Below, piece by piece: positions 25,019-38,117 of a stretch of DNA of 64,000 nt. This DNA is from Tetracentron sinense (taxonomy: Eukaryota > Streptophyta > Magnoliopsida > Trochodendrales > Trochodendraceae). Where the stretch lies: assembly GCA_015143295.1 (NCBI GenBank), contig CM026562.1, forward strand, positions 4,750,639 to 4,814,638. Direction: 5' to 3'. How positions within the stretch are numbered: position 1 is the stretch's first letter; every line of letters starts with the position of its first letter. The notes under the pieces are model-generated. The model saw nothing but the letters and a program-made list of their open reading frames with translations, did no database searches and was not told the origin of the DNA. The position numbers and the translations under genes are program-made.

Positions 25019-25180
25019 ATGCAAAACAAAACAACAATGCTATCTACCAATTTCGAATGCTAGAAAGGAAATCATCAGAAGATGATTTATCTTACCCAAT
25101 GGGTTTTTGTACCTTCTCCTATCCTCCAGCTCTCATTCCTTCTGTCCTCTCCATTTCTGTTTATGTGAAAACTGTATGAA

Positions 25181-26660
25181 TCAACGCATTGTCATTAAAG
25201 TACGGACTTTCTTTTCTCTCTCTGCCTTCTTAGCACTGGGTGTCCTCTTCATCCTACGGAATTCCTCCATTACTACTTTCTCAACTTGGTCGATTGAGTT
25301 CAGGAGTTTCTTCTGGGGGGTCAAGAAATCTGATTCTCCAGCAGTCTGATTATTGATATCAAGCAACATCTTCGGCACACGAACACCATGAGATGGTAAA
25401 GGCTTGGTTGAAGCCGTAGGATTTGGGGTGATCATGGACATGTCATGCTCGAGGGGAGCACCTGATATGGGTACGGTAGGGTCAAGAACACTCAACTCCT
25501 GGGGAGTAGGGCTGGCAAGTCGGTGGCCTTCAGTTTCACTTAAGCGAGATCGTCTCCTTTCAATGGCCTAAAGATACATAATGTCATCATCCAGAATTCG
25601 ATTCATCAAAAAGAAGTGCACAGAATGTGACAATCAAAACAAATACAAAATGGATGGGTATTATCCCAATTGATAAATAACTACATTTTCACATCTATCC
25701 TAATTCAGTTTCAAAATCATAAAAAATTGTAACCACAATTCTTTGGAGATAAGAAGTACCCTTCTTTCTCTAACTAGATTGAAAGGATACAGAACTATCC
25801 AATGGTCAAAAATATTAAATTGAGTTCAAAGTAGATTTAAATAACCTTATTAACACTCTTCCAATTTCAACATGGAAAAAAAAAATCACTATTATTTTCA
25901 AGAAGAACAAGCTACCAATCTGGTTTTTAGCAGGATCGACAGGATAAAAAGAAAAATGAAAATCATCAATCGCCCATGAAAGAGATTAAACTGAATTTGC
26001 ATTAAATCTTGTAAGTTATCGTATTCAAGGACGATCACAAATAACCCACCATGATTCTTCTCAAGATTAATGAAATACCCATGATAGATTAAAAAAAATG
26101 AACTGAAAAACAAAAACCAAACAGAGGGCAGAAATTAAGAAAAGAGAAGACAAAATGAGAAATAAACCAAGATTTTTTGCAAAGAGAAACCAAAACCCAG
26201 GTCGAGTTTCCACTCAAACAGATCAAAAAGAAGACAGATATAAGGAAAAGAGATTTACCCGTACTACCCCAGTAATGTCACGAAGAGGTGTTCTTGGATA
26301 CCAAGATGGCAATGGGCTATTCGTCCCACGACCTCGGCCACGTCGACCAGTCCCCGCCCGGGAATTCTCTGGCCCCGACGACGGAGATCCGTACAGAATC
26401 CGGCCACGTCCATTTCCCAGTCTCGGAGTACCATAACCGGCCCTTCCCATCCCAACACTCCGGGAAGCCGCCATTGGTCCGATCGTAAGACCTCGCGAAG
26501 CAGTCATCGCCGTAGAACCCCATCGAAACGGAGATCCGAATAAGTTCGATCCCCTCTCTGGCTCATCCACTAAGATTCCGATACTCCCAACCGTTCGCCG
26601 ACGGCTGATCATCGGCGTCGGCTCGTCGGCTCTCGATAATCTGTCTCTTGATTCCGGCAT
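25181..26660 (-). CDS. UVI4: POLYCHOME/UVI4-OSD1 family APC/C inhibitor
   Basis: Two coding exons, 26660-26259 and 25567-25181, join in phase 0 to give 262 codons plus stop, close to the length of Arabidopsis UVI4. Family members are plant-specific inhibitors of the anaphase-promoting complex that restrain endoreduplication or meiotic exit. Visible motifs: N-terminal [10 protein letters not shown] with a D-box-like RDRL (residues 5-8), GILVDEPE (28-35), a GxEN box GPEN (96-99), the family block [11 protein letters not shown] (120-130) holding RTPL, continued across the splice by [11 protein letters not shown], and the C-terminal Met-Arg tail that mimics APC/C activator tails. The start is the ATG of MPES; a 13-codon upstream extension lies in the 5'UTR intron. 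It could be UVI4 or its paralogue OSD1/GIG1; I cannot separate these. The gene looks intact. Confidence 0.92.
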
Positions 26661-26673
26661 TGGTAATCTTCGC

Positions 26674-26820
26674 CTGAAAATGAAGAAATTATCAGACAAA
26701 ACAACACAAAGAAATCCCTCGCATTTGGCCTGAAAACGTCAGATTCCCGGCTACCCAGATGTCAGATTTCCAAGAACAAACTCAAACCTAGAAACCCAGA
26801 TTTGATTGAGAGAGACTTAC
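26674..26820 (-). other. 5'UTR intron of the UVI4-family gene
   Basis: On the minus strand a donor (AACG|GTAAGTC) at 26820 and an acceptor (TTTTCAG|GCGAAG) ending at 26674 bracket 147 bp just upstream of the ATG at 26660. This leaves a 13-base UTR stub before the start codon. Confidence 0.75.
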
Positions 26821-26821
26821 C

Positions 26822-28119
26822 GTTCAGTTCTTGAGAATTTGGGTTTCTTGTGGGCTCTGCATCTGAAGTGGAAAGAAGAAGGTTCGGTGAAAGGAAAAAT
26901 GACGAAATTTCAAAACGAAAAAGGGCGGCCAAGCGTAGTTATATTTTGATTAATCATGGTTAAGTATTTCTAACTCTATCTCCAAAATTTCAAACAAAAA
27001 AAATGGGGGAAAGATGTCCGAAGCGAACCGCGCGTGTTGAAGCAGTTCATTTGGGAATTAATCACCTCCTTCGCTTGTGGAGCAAGGGAGGCGTCTCGGC
27101 CCTCTTTTTTGCCACGTGTCACTTTTGAACTCTCTTTAACTGAATTAGATTCACTAACTATTATGGTTAAAATATCTACCCTTGGATTGTAGGAAAAAGA
27201 AAATTAATCATAAGAATTAAGAAAATTTTAACCAGTGTTTAAGGCAGTTAAAAGGGTTTTGTAAGAGCAGTTTTGCTCTTAAGACACTCGATTTATGAGG
27301 ATGCTAGTCCACACCCATAATTTTAAAAAGTATCTACACTTAATATAGTAAATCAACATGTGTTGAAGGTGTTACATTGATTAAGTGGTAAAATCTAGAG
27401 GTGTTTATACTTTAAGCCTGATTCAAATCACACCTTTACCGATTTTCTCCAAATGACTACATTATATGTGTCATGTGTCAGGTTGATTCTAATGTGCACA
27501 TAATAATAGGACTTGACAAGTATGTTACCAACTCTTTGGAGAAAAAAAAAATCTTCTATCTTATAGAATATCTAAAGATTTATACTTTGACAAAAAAAAA
27601 ATCTTATGATAAGTTATTTTTGCAATCAATTAAAGCAATTAATATCTTTTGAAGTTATTGATTTAACTTGTTGTAAAAGTAACTAATCAAAGCAACACCT
27701 TGGTAGGTCAGAACAAATTTAAACCGAATCAATTCAAAATAGACTTCATATATATAGGCACATAGGCACGAGCCTTACCTTTTTTTAGTTGGGTTAGCCC
27801 AGACTTTATTATTAATAAGGTAAAATTAGGTTGACACATCTCTACAATAGCATGGACATATAATATATAAGTCTTAAATATGTGTAAAATAATAATAGTG
27901 TGCACTATCATATTAAATAAATAACAAAATAGAAAAACAATTAAATAATAATAATAAATTAAACGTACAAACTGTTATGCATAGTTGTGAGTTTCTCATT
28001 TTTTCTTTACTTTACAATTGTAATATGAGATAATGAATTAAAATATTTTTATATATAATATTGATATATTATAATGGTATATAAATGTTATATGTTTTCT
28101 AATTTATACTATACATATA
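26822..28119. other. Upstream region of UVI4-family gene and AT-rich insertion site
   Basis: 26822-27100 is the likely promoter. 27105-27250 carries the CACGTGTCAC...GATTCACTAACTATTATGGTTAA pattern of the local MITE family. 27251-28119 is AT-rich with no gene and ends at the target site (ATATA) of the element at 28120. Confidence 0.4.
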
Positions 28120-28894
28120 TGTAATGGATAAAATTCGTAAATGAGCAAGTGTCGCAAAGACGAGTAAAGTCCTCGTCCCGGTAAAGGATGAATGAAGTTT
28201 TTGTGCTTCATTTATGATATGAGCTCGTGCTCCCCAGGACAATTTCAGATATCGTCATCATCAGAACGATTTCAGGTATTGTGTCATGATAAGGACGAGC
28301 TCGTATTCACATTGAGGACGAGACCGCCTTGTAAGACGAAATAATCAGGAGGCGATCTATTTACTCTGAAGCTAGGTGAAAAGCACTGTCTTAGCATTTA
28401 ATGCATTTAATGTTAGTCATCTCAACCCGCTTTCGGCCCAAGACCGACCTTAAGAATAGTAGGCTCACACATGCGACATGTACGAATGAAAATTTGTCTG
28501 ACATATTTGGTAATGATCATAAAACAAGTTGCATGATCATTCATGGACATTGATGAGTATGAAAAGGCATCCAAACTTGAGTCTATAAATACCTGAGACC
28601 CCCATGAGGAAAGATTACTGAACCTCAACTATTCAACCCTCCATTACGTAGAAACCCACTATGAAAACCACACTTGAAAAGCTCAAAGACCCAAACACAT
28701 ACTCTCTCTCACTCACTCAAAGTTTGTTCTCTGCACTTCACATTCTATGAATACAAACTTGATCATCAGAGGATTTTGACAGGACCCCACCCACATCAAC
28801 AAAGACAAACTGTGATCCTACCTTTACCCTTCCACCAATCAACCTGAATTCAAAGAGCAAGTGACACGTGGAACTTCCAAAAAAATCTCCCACA
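28120..28894 (+). repeat. 5' LTR of the Tat element
   Basis: 775 bp, aligned along its length with 38442-39208. TATAAATA at 28584-28591 (38901-38908 in the other copy) is the likely U3 promoter. GACGAG/CTCGTC motifs recur in the U3 part. Confidence 0.92.
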
Positions 28895-28899
28895 AAAAT

Positions 28900-28917
28900 T
28901 GGCGCTGTCTGTGGGAA
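28900..28917 (+). other. Primer-binding site
   Basis: TGGCGCTGTCTGTGGGAA lies five bases after the 5' LTR. It differs by one base from the TGGCGCCGTCTGTGGGAA commonly found at this place in Tat/Ogre-type plant elements. Confidence 0.8.
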
Positions 28918-29019
28918 GCTCTTAAGCAATTCCCCACCTTTCATACACCTTACTTGTCATGGCAGACAGAGTTCAGACCCCTCTTGTCAAAGACATAACT
29001 AGACCAACTGTATCAGAAG

Positions 29020-32000
29020 TTGAACAAATGTCTACAAATGTCTAGGCAAGCTCTTAACGAAAGAAATGCATTACGAAATGCATCTAGGCAATCTCCTCCT
29101 GAAGGAGACATATCTCAAGCCAACCAAATCATTGCATTGTTGCAGCAACAACAATCAACGTTGAATCAGCTAGTAAGCAACCAGCAAACTTTCCAAGAAA
29201 GGTTGGATGCTTATGAAAATGACATCTTTGAGTTCGAGCTGGAGCTCTCCTTGGATCCGAGAACCAGTACTTACTCTCCTCGGTACACATCTTTGCAGCC
29301 ATCTAACAGAGATGATCCATAACCAGGCAACCAGAGTCTCCGCGACGTGATGCCCAAAGAGAGCCCTCCATAAGGTTAGGTGCTCGACGTCAGCTTCTTT
29401 TTCCATCCCCTCCGAGAGATCAAGGGGTACAGCAAGCTTCCCCACCGTTGCATGGCAACCCCATAGAAGGTTCGTGCTTCTCTCTCCTCCTCGTGATGCA
29501 ATTAGACCTTGCTTTCTTCCTTTTCTGTATACTCGTATTGAACCGCAAGAGCTTGAATATGTTCGTGTTGAACCACATAATCACTATGCTCGTGATGATC
29601 CACGGGACCTCCAGTACACCCATGAGGAGCCACAGGGTGTTTAATTTGTTCGGGAACCGTATGCGCAAACTCATTATGGAAATCAAGGGGCATGGACGAC
29701 CCCTAGAGACGTGGAGGCCATGATCAGTGCCCACGTCAGGGGAACAGGCGGAAGTACTTTGGACCAATTCGCTCGGCAAGCGAAGTTGGATGTTGGGACC
29801 TCTCCTTTCTCTGATCAGATCAACCAGTCTTACACCCTCTCGAAGTTTATGAGACCAAACTTCATCATGTTTGATGGAAGGATTGATCCAGTTAACCATC
29901 TGTTCAACTTCAAGCATGTCATGGCTCTCCGTAATCCTGATGATAACCTCGTATGCAAAACTTTTCTGAATAGTCTGACAGGAGCAGCTGCGAGGTGGTT
30001 CCGTAATCTACCTTCTGGATTAATAAGAAATATGCCAGGACTAAGGTCAGCCTTTATTGATTAGTATATTGTGAACAAGAAGAAGAAAGCAAGAGCAGAT
30101 TCACTATTCGCCCTGAGAATGAAGTCATCGGAGTTTCTCAGAGACTTCATTCAACGGTTCAGCGACGAAGTCTCGAACATTGACAAAGTCGAGAACAGCA
30201 GCAGCATAGCTGCATTCAAGAATGTGTTGCTAAAGAACTCCAAGATGTACGAATCTCTCGCTCTAGATTGTCCCACAAAATTTGATGATATGCTGGTCCG
30301 TGCAGCTAAATTTGGACGGTTTGAGGATGACACCATAGTCATAGCATGACCTAAGCTGAGAGGATCAGGAGTGAAAGTCATGGAGAGGGCAGACAGAGCA
30401 TCCACCTCGAAGAAGGGGAAGAAACCGAGGTATGACTCTTCGGATGATGAGGGGTCACCACGGTATGAACCAAGGGAGAGGATCATCTATGTGAGTCAAC
30501 GGGATCAGTCGGATCAGCGCCCACATAAAGTATATCAAAGTCAGAACCAGCAGCAACAACAATAGTCGGATCGGTGAACCATGCAATCCAATCAAAATCA
30601 GCAATAGTAAGGACAGTCGAACAAGCGTCCTTATCAACCCAACCAAAATCAGTCCAGATCAATTCAAGGTCCCAGGGAGCGGGGCAATTAGATGACAGAG
30701 AGGCGTCCATATCAAAACCGGGCTAACCAAGTCCATTTTACGGTCAGCCTGGCGATGATAATGCAGTCCATGATGAATGAATCTTATTTTGAGTGGCCAA
30801 CACAAGTTGTCAATGACATCATCGAAGGACCACAAGCTCAAGATTACTGTCATTACCACAAGTGTCGTGGTCAATTGAACAATCGATGCAAGATCTTGAG
30901 AGAGTACTTGGAGCGACTCGTACAAGAAAACAACCTGAGGGAGTACGTGGTCCCTGATGCAGCCGCGAGGCAGGCACAAATAAAATTTTCCTCAAACCAT
31001 CCACATGCGGAAGGGCCCATGAATCCGAACGCCAATCAAAGAAGAGAAGGAGGAGGAGCACCAACCGGCACGATAAATGTCATTCATCATGCCCGTTCTC
31101 CAGTGATTGATTTGGAGCAGGACTTCCGTACAAAGACCAGGAAGGTGTCCCATATGGCTGAGGTATGTCAAGTGCAGTCAGCGATAAGGGGCATTGAGCA
31201 AGCTCTCACATTCGAGTCAACCATGACATGGCAACTGTGGTCCGACCTCATTATGATGCTCTCGTCCTCAAAATGAGGATATGTGACTACGACATCAAGA
31301 GGGCGCTCGTCGATTCGGGTAGTTCAATAGACATTCTGTATCTCCCGGCCTTCACTCAAATGAAGTTAGACCAATCCGTGTTAGTCTCGGCACAAACTCC
31401 ATTGGTTAGGTTCGATGGAAGGTCAATGCAACCCCTCGGAGAAGTCATTCATCTTGTCAAGGCCGGGCCAATCATCCTACAGACATGATTCTTCATCCTT
31501 GATGCTTCGTCCCCTTACAACACCATTCTTTGCCGATGGTGGATGCACGATATGAGAATTGTCTCCTCATCTTATTATCAAGTACTGAAGTTTCCCACCC
31601 AGGACGAGTCGATGGAAATCAGGGGAGATCAGTTGACCCCTCAGAAGTATCACTTCACCACGCCGGGCACTTCTAAATAACAATCACAATGCGGGGTGGC
31701 CGAGGAAGAAAACATGGCTAAAGTGGTTGAGAGGTCATCGATTGAACCCACGAAAGTTGTAAACTTGGGGATGGATAAAGAGCCACGAATGTTGCTGATA
31801 GGGATGAGCTTAACGATGGAAGAAGATGCCAAACTGCTGTACTTTTTGAAGAAGAATCTTGATGTCTTTGTTTGGTTGCACAAAGACATAATGGGGATCA
31901 ACTCGAAAGTCATTTGTCATCACTTGAATGTTGACCCCATTATCTGTCCTGTTAGCAAAAGCCACGAAGACGTCATCCTGCTTACCACAATGCCGTCAAT

Positions 32001-34985
32001 GAAGAAATTGACAAAATCATCCATAACCGGTTCATCCGTGAAGTCCAATATTCAGAGTGAATAGAAAATGTTGTAGCAGTCCCAAAGAAGAATGGGAATG
32101 TCAGAGTCTGTATTGAGTTCACCAATATCAATAAAGAATGTCCAAAATACTCTTTTCCTTTACCTAGGATTGATAGAATTATCAATGTTACTGCTGGCCA
32201 CGAGGTGTTATCCTTCATGGATGGGTATTCGGGTACAATCCGATTCTCCTTGCCGACGAAGATCAAGAAAAGACTGTCTTCATCACGGAGCATGGATTGT
32301 TCTGCTACCGAGTGATGCCGTTTGGTCTCAAGAATAATGGTGTCACGAACCAACGACTGATCAAAACGATGTTTGGACCATTGCTTGGCAAAACGATGGA
32401 ATTATATATTGATGATATTGTAGTGAAGAATCCAACACGGAAGACTCATGCAGTTGACCTGGTTGAGCATTTCTCTATTATTCAAGCTTTTAATCTGAAA
32501 CTAAATCCAAAGAAGTGCATATTCGGCATCACCTCGAGCAAATTCTTGGGATATTTGGTCAGCCAACACAGAATTGAGGCTAATCCAACTCAAATCTGTG
32601 CTCTCCTCGACATGCCCGAGCCAAGGACAAGGAAGGAAATTCACAAGTTGATAGAACGAATTACTGCCCTCAACCGATTCATCTCGAAATCTTCTGATCA
32701 TTGCAAGCCCCTCTTCGAGTTATTGCGCAAAGATTCTATCTTCCAATGGACAAGGGATTGCTCTAGGATTTTACTATCCTAAAGGAGTATCTGGGTTCTG
32801 CCCCTATTCTCTCTGTACCTAAAACCTGGTGAAGTGCTTTATCTCTACCTCTCCGTCTCGAAACAAGCAATTGGTTCTGAGTTGATCTGAAGCTGTGAAG
32901 ACACAAAAAAGCCAATATATTTCATCAGTAAAACCTTTCTCAAGACAGAGTCTTACTATAGCAAGTTCAAAAAGGTATGCCTCGCCATTGTGTTTTCTGC
33001 TGAAAATCTACTTCCTTGCTTTCAAGCACACTCTATTGTCATCATCATGACGTATCCACTCAAAATTGTGTTAGGAAAACCTGAGTTGGCGGGACAAACG
33101 TCAAAGTGGGTTGTCGCATTAAGTGAGTTCGATATCCAATATCGAGCAATGATATTTAAGAAGGGACAGGCCATGACAAGTTTCTTATCTGACTTTCCTA
33201 TGGATGATGTTGGGCTAGAAGTAGATCAAGATCATCACAAGCTCCCAGACGAAGTAGATGACAAAGGTAATGAGGAGGATGGGATGTCTGTATGGAGCAA
33301 TTGGTGCTTGTATGTGGACAGTTCATCAAATGCAAGTGGGGCAGCACTCGGTGCTGTGCTCATTAACCCAGAAAATATCAAAGTTGAGATGGTGGTGCGG
33401 TTAGGCTTTTCTGCTTCGAATAATGAATCTTAGTATGAAGCGTTGATACTTGGACTCTAGAGTGCAAAAGATTTGGACATCCTAAAGCTACGAGTGTTCT
33501 GTGATTCTCAGCTCATCGTGAACCAGATGAATGATGTCTATGAATGTCGAAATGACCGAATGCGTCGTTATGCTATATTCCTTCGTGACTAATGTGAGAC
33601 ATTCTACCTCATAGAAATCAAGCATATTAGGCGAGATGAGAATAGGCATGCAGATGCATTGGCCTATATTACTTCTATGTTACAAACCAATGAGTCATGG
33701 ACAATCCTCGTGGAGTTCAAGGAGTATCCTTCCATCAAGCTACAGCCAGCATGGGAGAATCTTCTCATCAACACGCTGACGAGCTAGATGATGAGTTTGG
33801 TGGCATATAAAAAGGATGGAGTCCTCCCTATAGACCCTAAAGAAAGATGATGTATAAAGTATAAGGTACCACGATATGTCATACTGCACGGAGAGCTTTA
33901 TAAGAAATTGTTTGGTTGACCTCTATTGAAGTGTGTACATCCATCCGACGTCGAGAGAATCTTGGCCAAGTCCATGAAGGAATTTATGAAATTCATTCTA
34001 AGAGAAGGACGATTGCTCACCGTGCTCTGGGGCAGGGCTACTGCTGGCCTTACATGCAAGCAGATGCCGAAAAGTACGTGCTGAGATGTAGTTAATGTCA
34101 ACGTCACGCCAAGATGATCCATGCTTCAGCTCAAGAGCTCAATACCGTTTCATAGCCTTGGCCATTTGCACAATGGGGGCTTGACATCGTGGGACCACTT
34201 CCCAAAGCCCCTAGTAACATGATCTTTCTCTTGGTGGCAACTGATTATTTTGCTCGATGGATTAGGGTTGTCCCTGTTGCAAGGATCCGTGCTGGGAACA
34301 TATCATTTGTAGGTTTGGCATCCCTTAATTCACAGGCAAAATCATTGCAGAGTTTCTTAAAGAGCTCAAGATCAAGCACAATTTTTCATCTCCATATTAC
34401 CCTCAAGGGAATAGACTCGCCGAGGTAGCTAACAAGAGTTTGCTAAGTGAAATGAAGAAGAGGTTGGGTGATTCCAAATGAAAGTAGATAATTGAGGTAC
34501 ACAATTTCCTATGGGGTTATCGAACTACACCCTAGAGTCCCACGAATGAAACTCTGTTCTCTTTGGTTTATGGGATGGAAGTCATAATCCCTACGAAACT
34601 CAGCTTGCCCACGATTCGTTCTCGACGAAAGGTCAGCACAGATGAGAAAGAGAATGACAAACAACCCGAGCTGATGACTATTCATCTGGATCTAATAGAA
34701 GAATGATGAGAAGAAATATGCATACAAGTGGAACGTTACCAACAATAACTCAAGAAGGCGTACAAAAAGAAAATACGAAAGAGAACTCTCCAGATAGGGG
34801 ATTATGTTCTACGACATGTCCTGTCTTTTGGAACACATGAGAGGTCAATAATGAAAAGCTCGGGCCAACTTGGGAAGGACCTTATATCGTAGATCTACTC
34901 GGGAGCCCTAGAGTATGCTATCTCAAAGACCTAGAAGGTAATATCATGCAAAAGTCTTGGAATATAATGAATCTAAGACAATTTT
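29020..34985 (+). pseudogene. Tat-type gag-pol, degenerate
   Basis: Order along the plus strand: a gag N-terminal segment with glutamine-rich coiled coil (29020-29322); the gag core (29711-30349, with FMRPNFIMFDGRIDPVNHL and AAARWFRNLPSGLI); a zinc-finger-like YCHYHKCRGQLNNRC (about 30844); protease with LVDSGSS (about 31303); reverse transcriptase with YRVMPFGLKN and YIDDIVVK (about 32300-32420) and FLGYLVSQ; RNase H with YVDSSSNASGAALGAVL (about 33310) and YEALILGL; and integrase with WGLDIVGPLPKAP (about 34170). At least ten in-frame stops or frame shifts interrupt it. Product would be a virus-like-particle protein plus replication enzymes; none can be made now. Confidence 0.9.
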
Positions 34986-35154
34986 TTCAATAGAAAGAAA
35001 TGTACGCAACCATGTAAATAATTCATATATGAATACATCGTCCTCAAGGATGGATATTCTGTCTTAGGAAATGTTCAATGAATTCTCGAATGAAATGACT
35101 AACAAATTCTTTCAAATGAAATGACCAATGAAATGTCAAGTGAAATGTTTCAAA

Positions 35155-35345
35155 TGAAATGTCAAATGACTTATCATCTGAGCACGGTACTCACCTCGGG
35201 GCACGTATGACTCAATCAAATGAATTGTCATATGAGTAAATGTACCCACCACGGGGTACAACTACTTATACTAATGAAATGTCATTTGAGCAAGGTGTTC
35301 CCACCACGAGGCACCTAAGGTTCAACCTATGAAATGTCATTTGTC
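35155..35345 (+). repeat. Three-unit tandem repeat in the Tat element
   Basis: Units of about 65-70 bp, each with AATG(A/T)CATxTGAGxA followed by CCACxxxGxxxC(A/C)AC. Located between the end of pol and the antisense gene. Confidence 0.6.
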
Positions 35346-35698
35346 TGATTACATTTATGATGTTTTATATTATGACGCTTCTGTGCTCATTTACTTTCAT
35401 CTCGTAATGTTTCCATACTCTACAACTTTGGAAGTAAAAAGTTAATTCATTTTTAGAATTGTTAGAAGTGTTACTGATCTATTGCGTAATGTTTTATGTT
35501 CTATGTATATTCTCGTGCTCTAAATACTTGGAAGAAGAAAACAATAGAGGAAAGATGATATGCAAAATGAAATTTCTATTTATACACGTCCAAAAGGCGG
35601 ACGAGATGATTACAAAAAAAAGAGCAAGCAAAGGAAAAGAAAAAAATAAAGGTCCATCCGAGCTAGATACGCTCATTACATCAAAAGGAAAGATAAAA

Positions 35699-37835
35699 CT
35701 AAGAAATGATAGGTTCGTCGGTGGTGGGTTTCTCGGTAGCAATGGCCTCAAGCTCAAGCTAAGCAGCAGCAAAAGAAGTCTCGGGGGAAGAAGCTTGGAC
35801 AGACACAATGGGCTCGGTAGGCTCGACAGGAGGTTCGGGCTATAGTGGCGTAGGCTCTTGAGGAAGAGAAGGGTTTTCTAATGTTTGGGCCCCGTTGTGT
35901 GCAGCCTCCCCCTCTTCCTCGAGGATGAGGATGTCCTGGGAAGCACGGTCAGATTGGATAGCCTTGTCCCGTGGTGGAAAATGAATCCTTTGCAAACGTC
36001 CCGAATCTCAGAGAGCCTTTAGTTGCTCCTCAAAATCCTTCTCCATTTCTTCCAGCTCAGCCAGGATCATCCTCTCAATCTCGCCCTGATAATACTTTTG
36101 AAGCCTCACCTTCATCGCCTCCCTCTCACGCTCCTCGTCCTCGATTTGTCTGCTCAAAGCTTCGACCATGACCTCAAGCCCGCCAATGCGAGTTGTAGCA
36201 AATGAAACTTCAGCTATAGTTTTCTTCTTATCCTCAATAGCCTTCTGGCCTGCTTCTCAGGACTCGTTGCACTGTGTCTTGTAGCGATCAACATCAGCTT
36301 TTCATTTTTCGGCCTCAGCCTTGCGTTTTTCAGCATCATCCTTCGCCTGGATTACTTGAGCTCAAGCCTCTTCGACCTCTTTGAGCAAAGACCCCTTCTC
36401 TGCCTTCGCCTCTGCCTCCACCATTGTTGCCTGAGCCTTCCAGTGCTCAACAGCGTTGCCCAGATGATCGCAACAGTAGGGTATCTCCGAGTATGTTGTA
36501 TTGATCTGACAGAAGAAAGAATATGTAAGAATCTGTGATAAGAAAGAACAAATATGAAAATGAGCAAAAGCAAGTAAAGCTTACCATCGCAACAGCCATG
36601 GCGTGATGGGAGTCAAGCACTGTCTTGGTCGCTCTTTTGGACATGGCTTCATCGGGTTGCGCTGCAGTGATCGGCTCTCGGACAGTTACCTGTCGAGCCA
36701 GAGGATCCATGACAACTTTTTCTTTGTCTTTGGAATCCTCTCTCTTTTTTGTTGGCCGCCAGCTCGGCCAATGTTGTTTGCCTTTTCTTCGTCTGAGCCT
36801 CGACAGCAGGGGCTTTAATGACAATGATGTTCTCTGGCTCGGACGACAGGACAACGTTGTGTGTCTGTCCTGATTGGTTCATCATTAGAATTGGTTTCTT
36901 CTTTCTGGAGGTGGGCCTAACCAAAGGAAGGGGAGTGTCGTCTGCCATTTTTCCTTGAACTTGTTGAGGGCAGCACGAAATGCAGATGGACCGGCTTGTG
37001 CGGTAGAGGCTAGTCATGCAGTTGTTTCGTCAATCTCAAACTCAAGATCTTCTGCAAGCACGGCCTTGAGTTCGCTTTGGGATCTCCAAGTTATGTACTC
37101 ATTCCCCTTCATGGTTCCAATAGCCTTTAGACGGCAGACTTCCTCCGCAAGCAAATCCTTAAAATGGATCTTTGATGGATCTACAAGAAAAGAAGAAAAT
37201 GTCATATGAACAATATAAAAGAAAAAAGAGAAAAGATGGAGGACGGAAAAAGGATATGTAAATCTACCTTTATGGAAGACGTTGGGGACAGGGTAAGCAC
37301 TCTGCGTCCTTCATACACCCAAGATAATGAAGGATTTAGCCCTCCACTTTCGTTCTACGTCGGGAAGATCGTTTATGAAGTCGGAAGTCTTGGCTTTGGA
37401 GGCCCACGTATAGTAAGACCCTTCTTCCTTCATCCCCGGGCACATGACGAGGTATTTAAAATAAAAGAGATGACGAGGCTCGATGACATATCTGTCCTCG
37501 ATGAACTTAGTCACCAATGACATGTATTTGTAGAAGTTGGGGTGCATCTACTCCAGAGCAAGTTGAAGGATGGTGAACACCTCCTCTACAATGGGCTCGA
37601 GAGGGAATCGGAGACCGGCCTCCAGTTGAAAAAGAAAGACCTTGGTCGCCTTGGATTTACGGTCTGTGGGGGTACTTGTCCGTCATGAAATGAATTTGGA
37701 CTTGAGGGGGAATTTGGAATTGAACTTTGTACTGGGCAATGGCGTGAAGTTGAAAATTCCTAGACTTGGGGGAGGTGGCAATATAAGCACTTGGAGGGAT
37801 GCTCCCAAAGTGATGGTTTCTTCATTTGAGTTCAT
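35699..37835 (-). pseudogene. Antisense extra ORF (aORF) of the Tat element, with introns
   Basis: On the minus strand an ATG at 37835 (MNSNEETITLGAS) opens exon A (37835-37268). It encodes LHPNFY-type text, here MHPNFYKYMSLVTKFIEDR, and FKYLVMCPGMKEEGSYYTW, interrupted by three stops but no frameshift. A canonical intron (37267-37181, donor AAAG|GTAGAT, acceptor TTGTAG) joins to exon B (37180-36585: DPSKIHFKDLLAEEVCRLKA, then PLPLVRPTSRKK and SHHAMAVAM) with two frame changes. A second intron (36584-36506, ATG|GTAAGC to CTGTCAG) leads to exon C (36505-35699), rich in Lys, Glu and Ala and predicted coiled-coil. Extra ORFs, often antisense, are known between pol and the 3' LTR in Tat-lineage elements. 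Function unknown. Confidence 0.75.
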
Positions 37836-38108
37836 GGTTATTGATTTTGAACTTAGAAGGACAAGACGACAATAAGACAGAAGTACAGAGGTGACTTCAG
37901 TAGAGAAACAACAAGAAGAACAGAGAAGAAACAAGGTAAAAATAAAGAAGATAAAGAGAGAAATTCAAGAACTTACTAAGTTCTTGAGAAATTCGGAAAG
38001 CTGAAGAAAACAAGATCGCACATATGCTTGATTGAAGTTGAGTCTTGATTTCGGCAGAGTAGCAGTATAGATGAGAAGAAAAGTGAAGAAGATGAAGTTT
38101 ATCTCTCC

Positions 38109-38117
38109 TTATTTATA
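38109..38117 (-). promoter_or_regulatory. Putative TATA box for the antisense ORF
   Basis: TATAAATAA on the minus strand, followed by GGAGAG and about 275 bp of leader before the antisense ATG at 37835. It is distinct from the LTR promoter, so the antisense gene may have had its own transcription unit. Confidence 0.5.

Noticed and set aside
26155-26523. Open frames on the plus strand and other minus frames
   Set aside because: Shadows of the GC-rich first exon of the UVI4-family gene.
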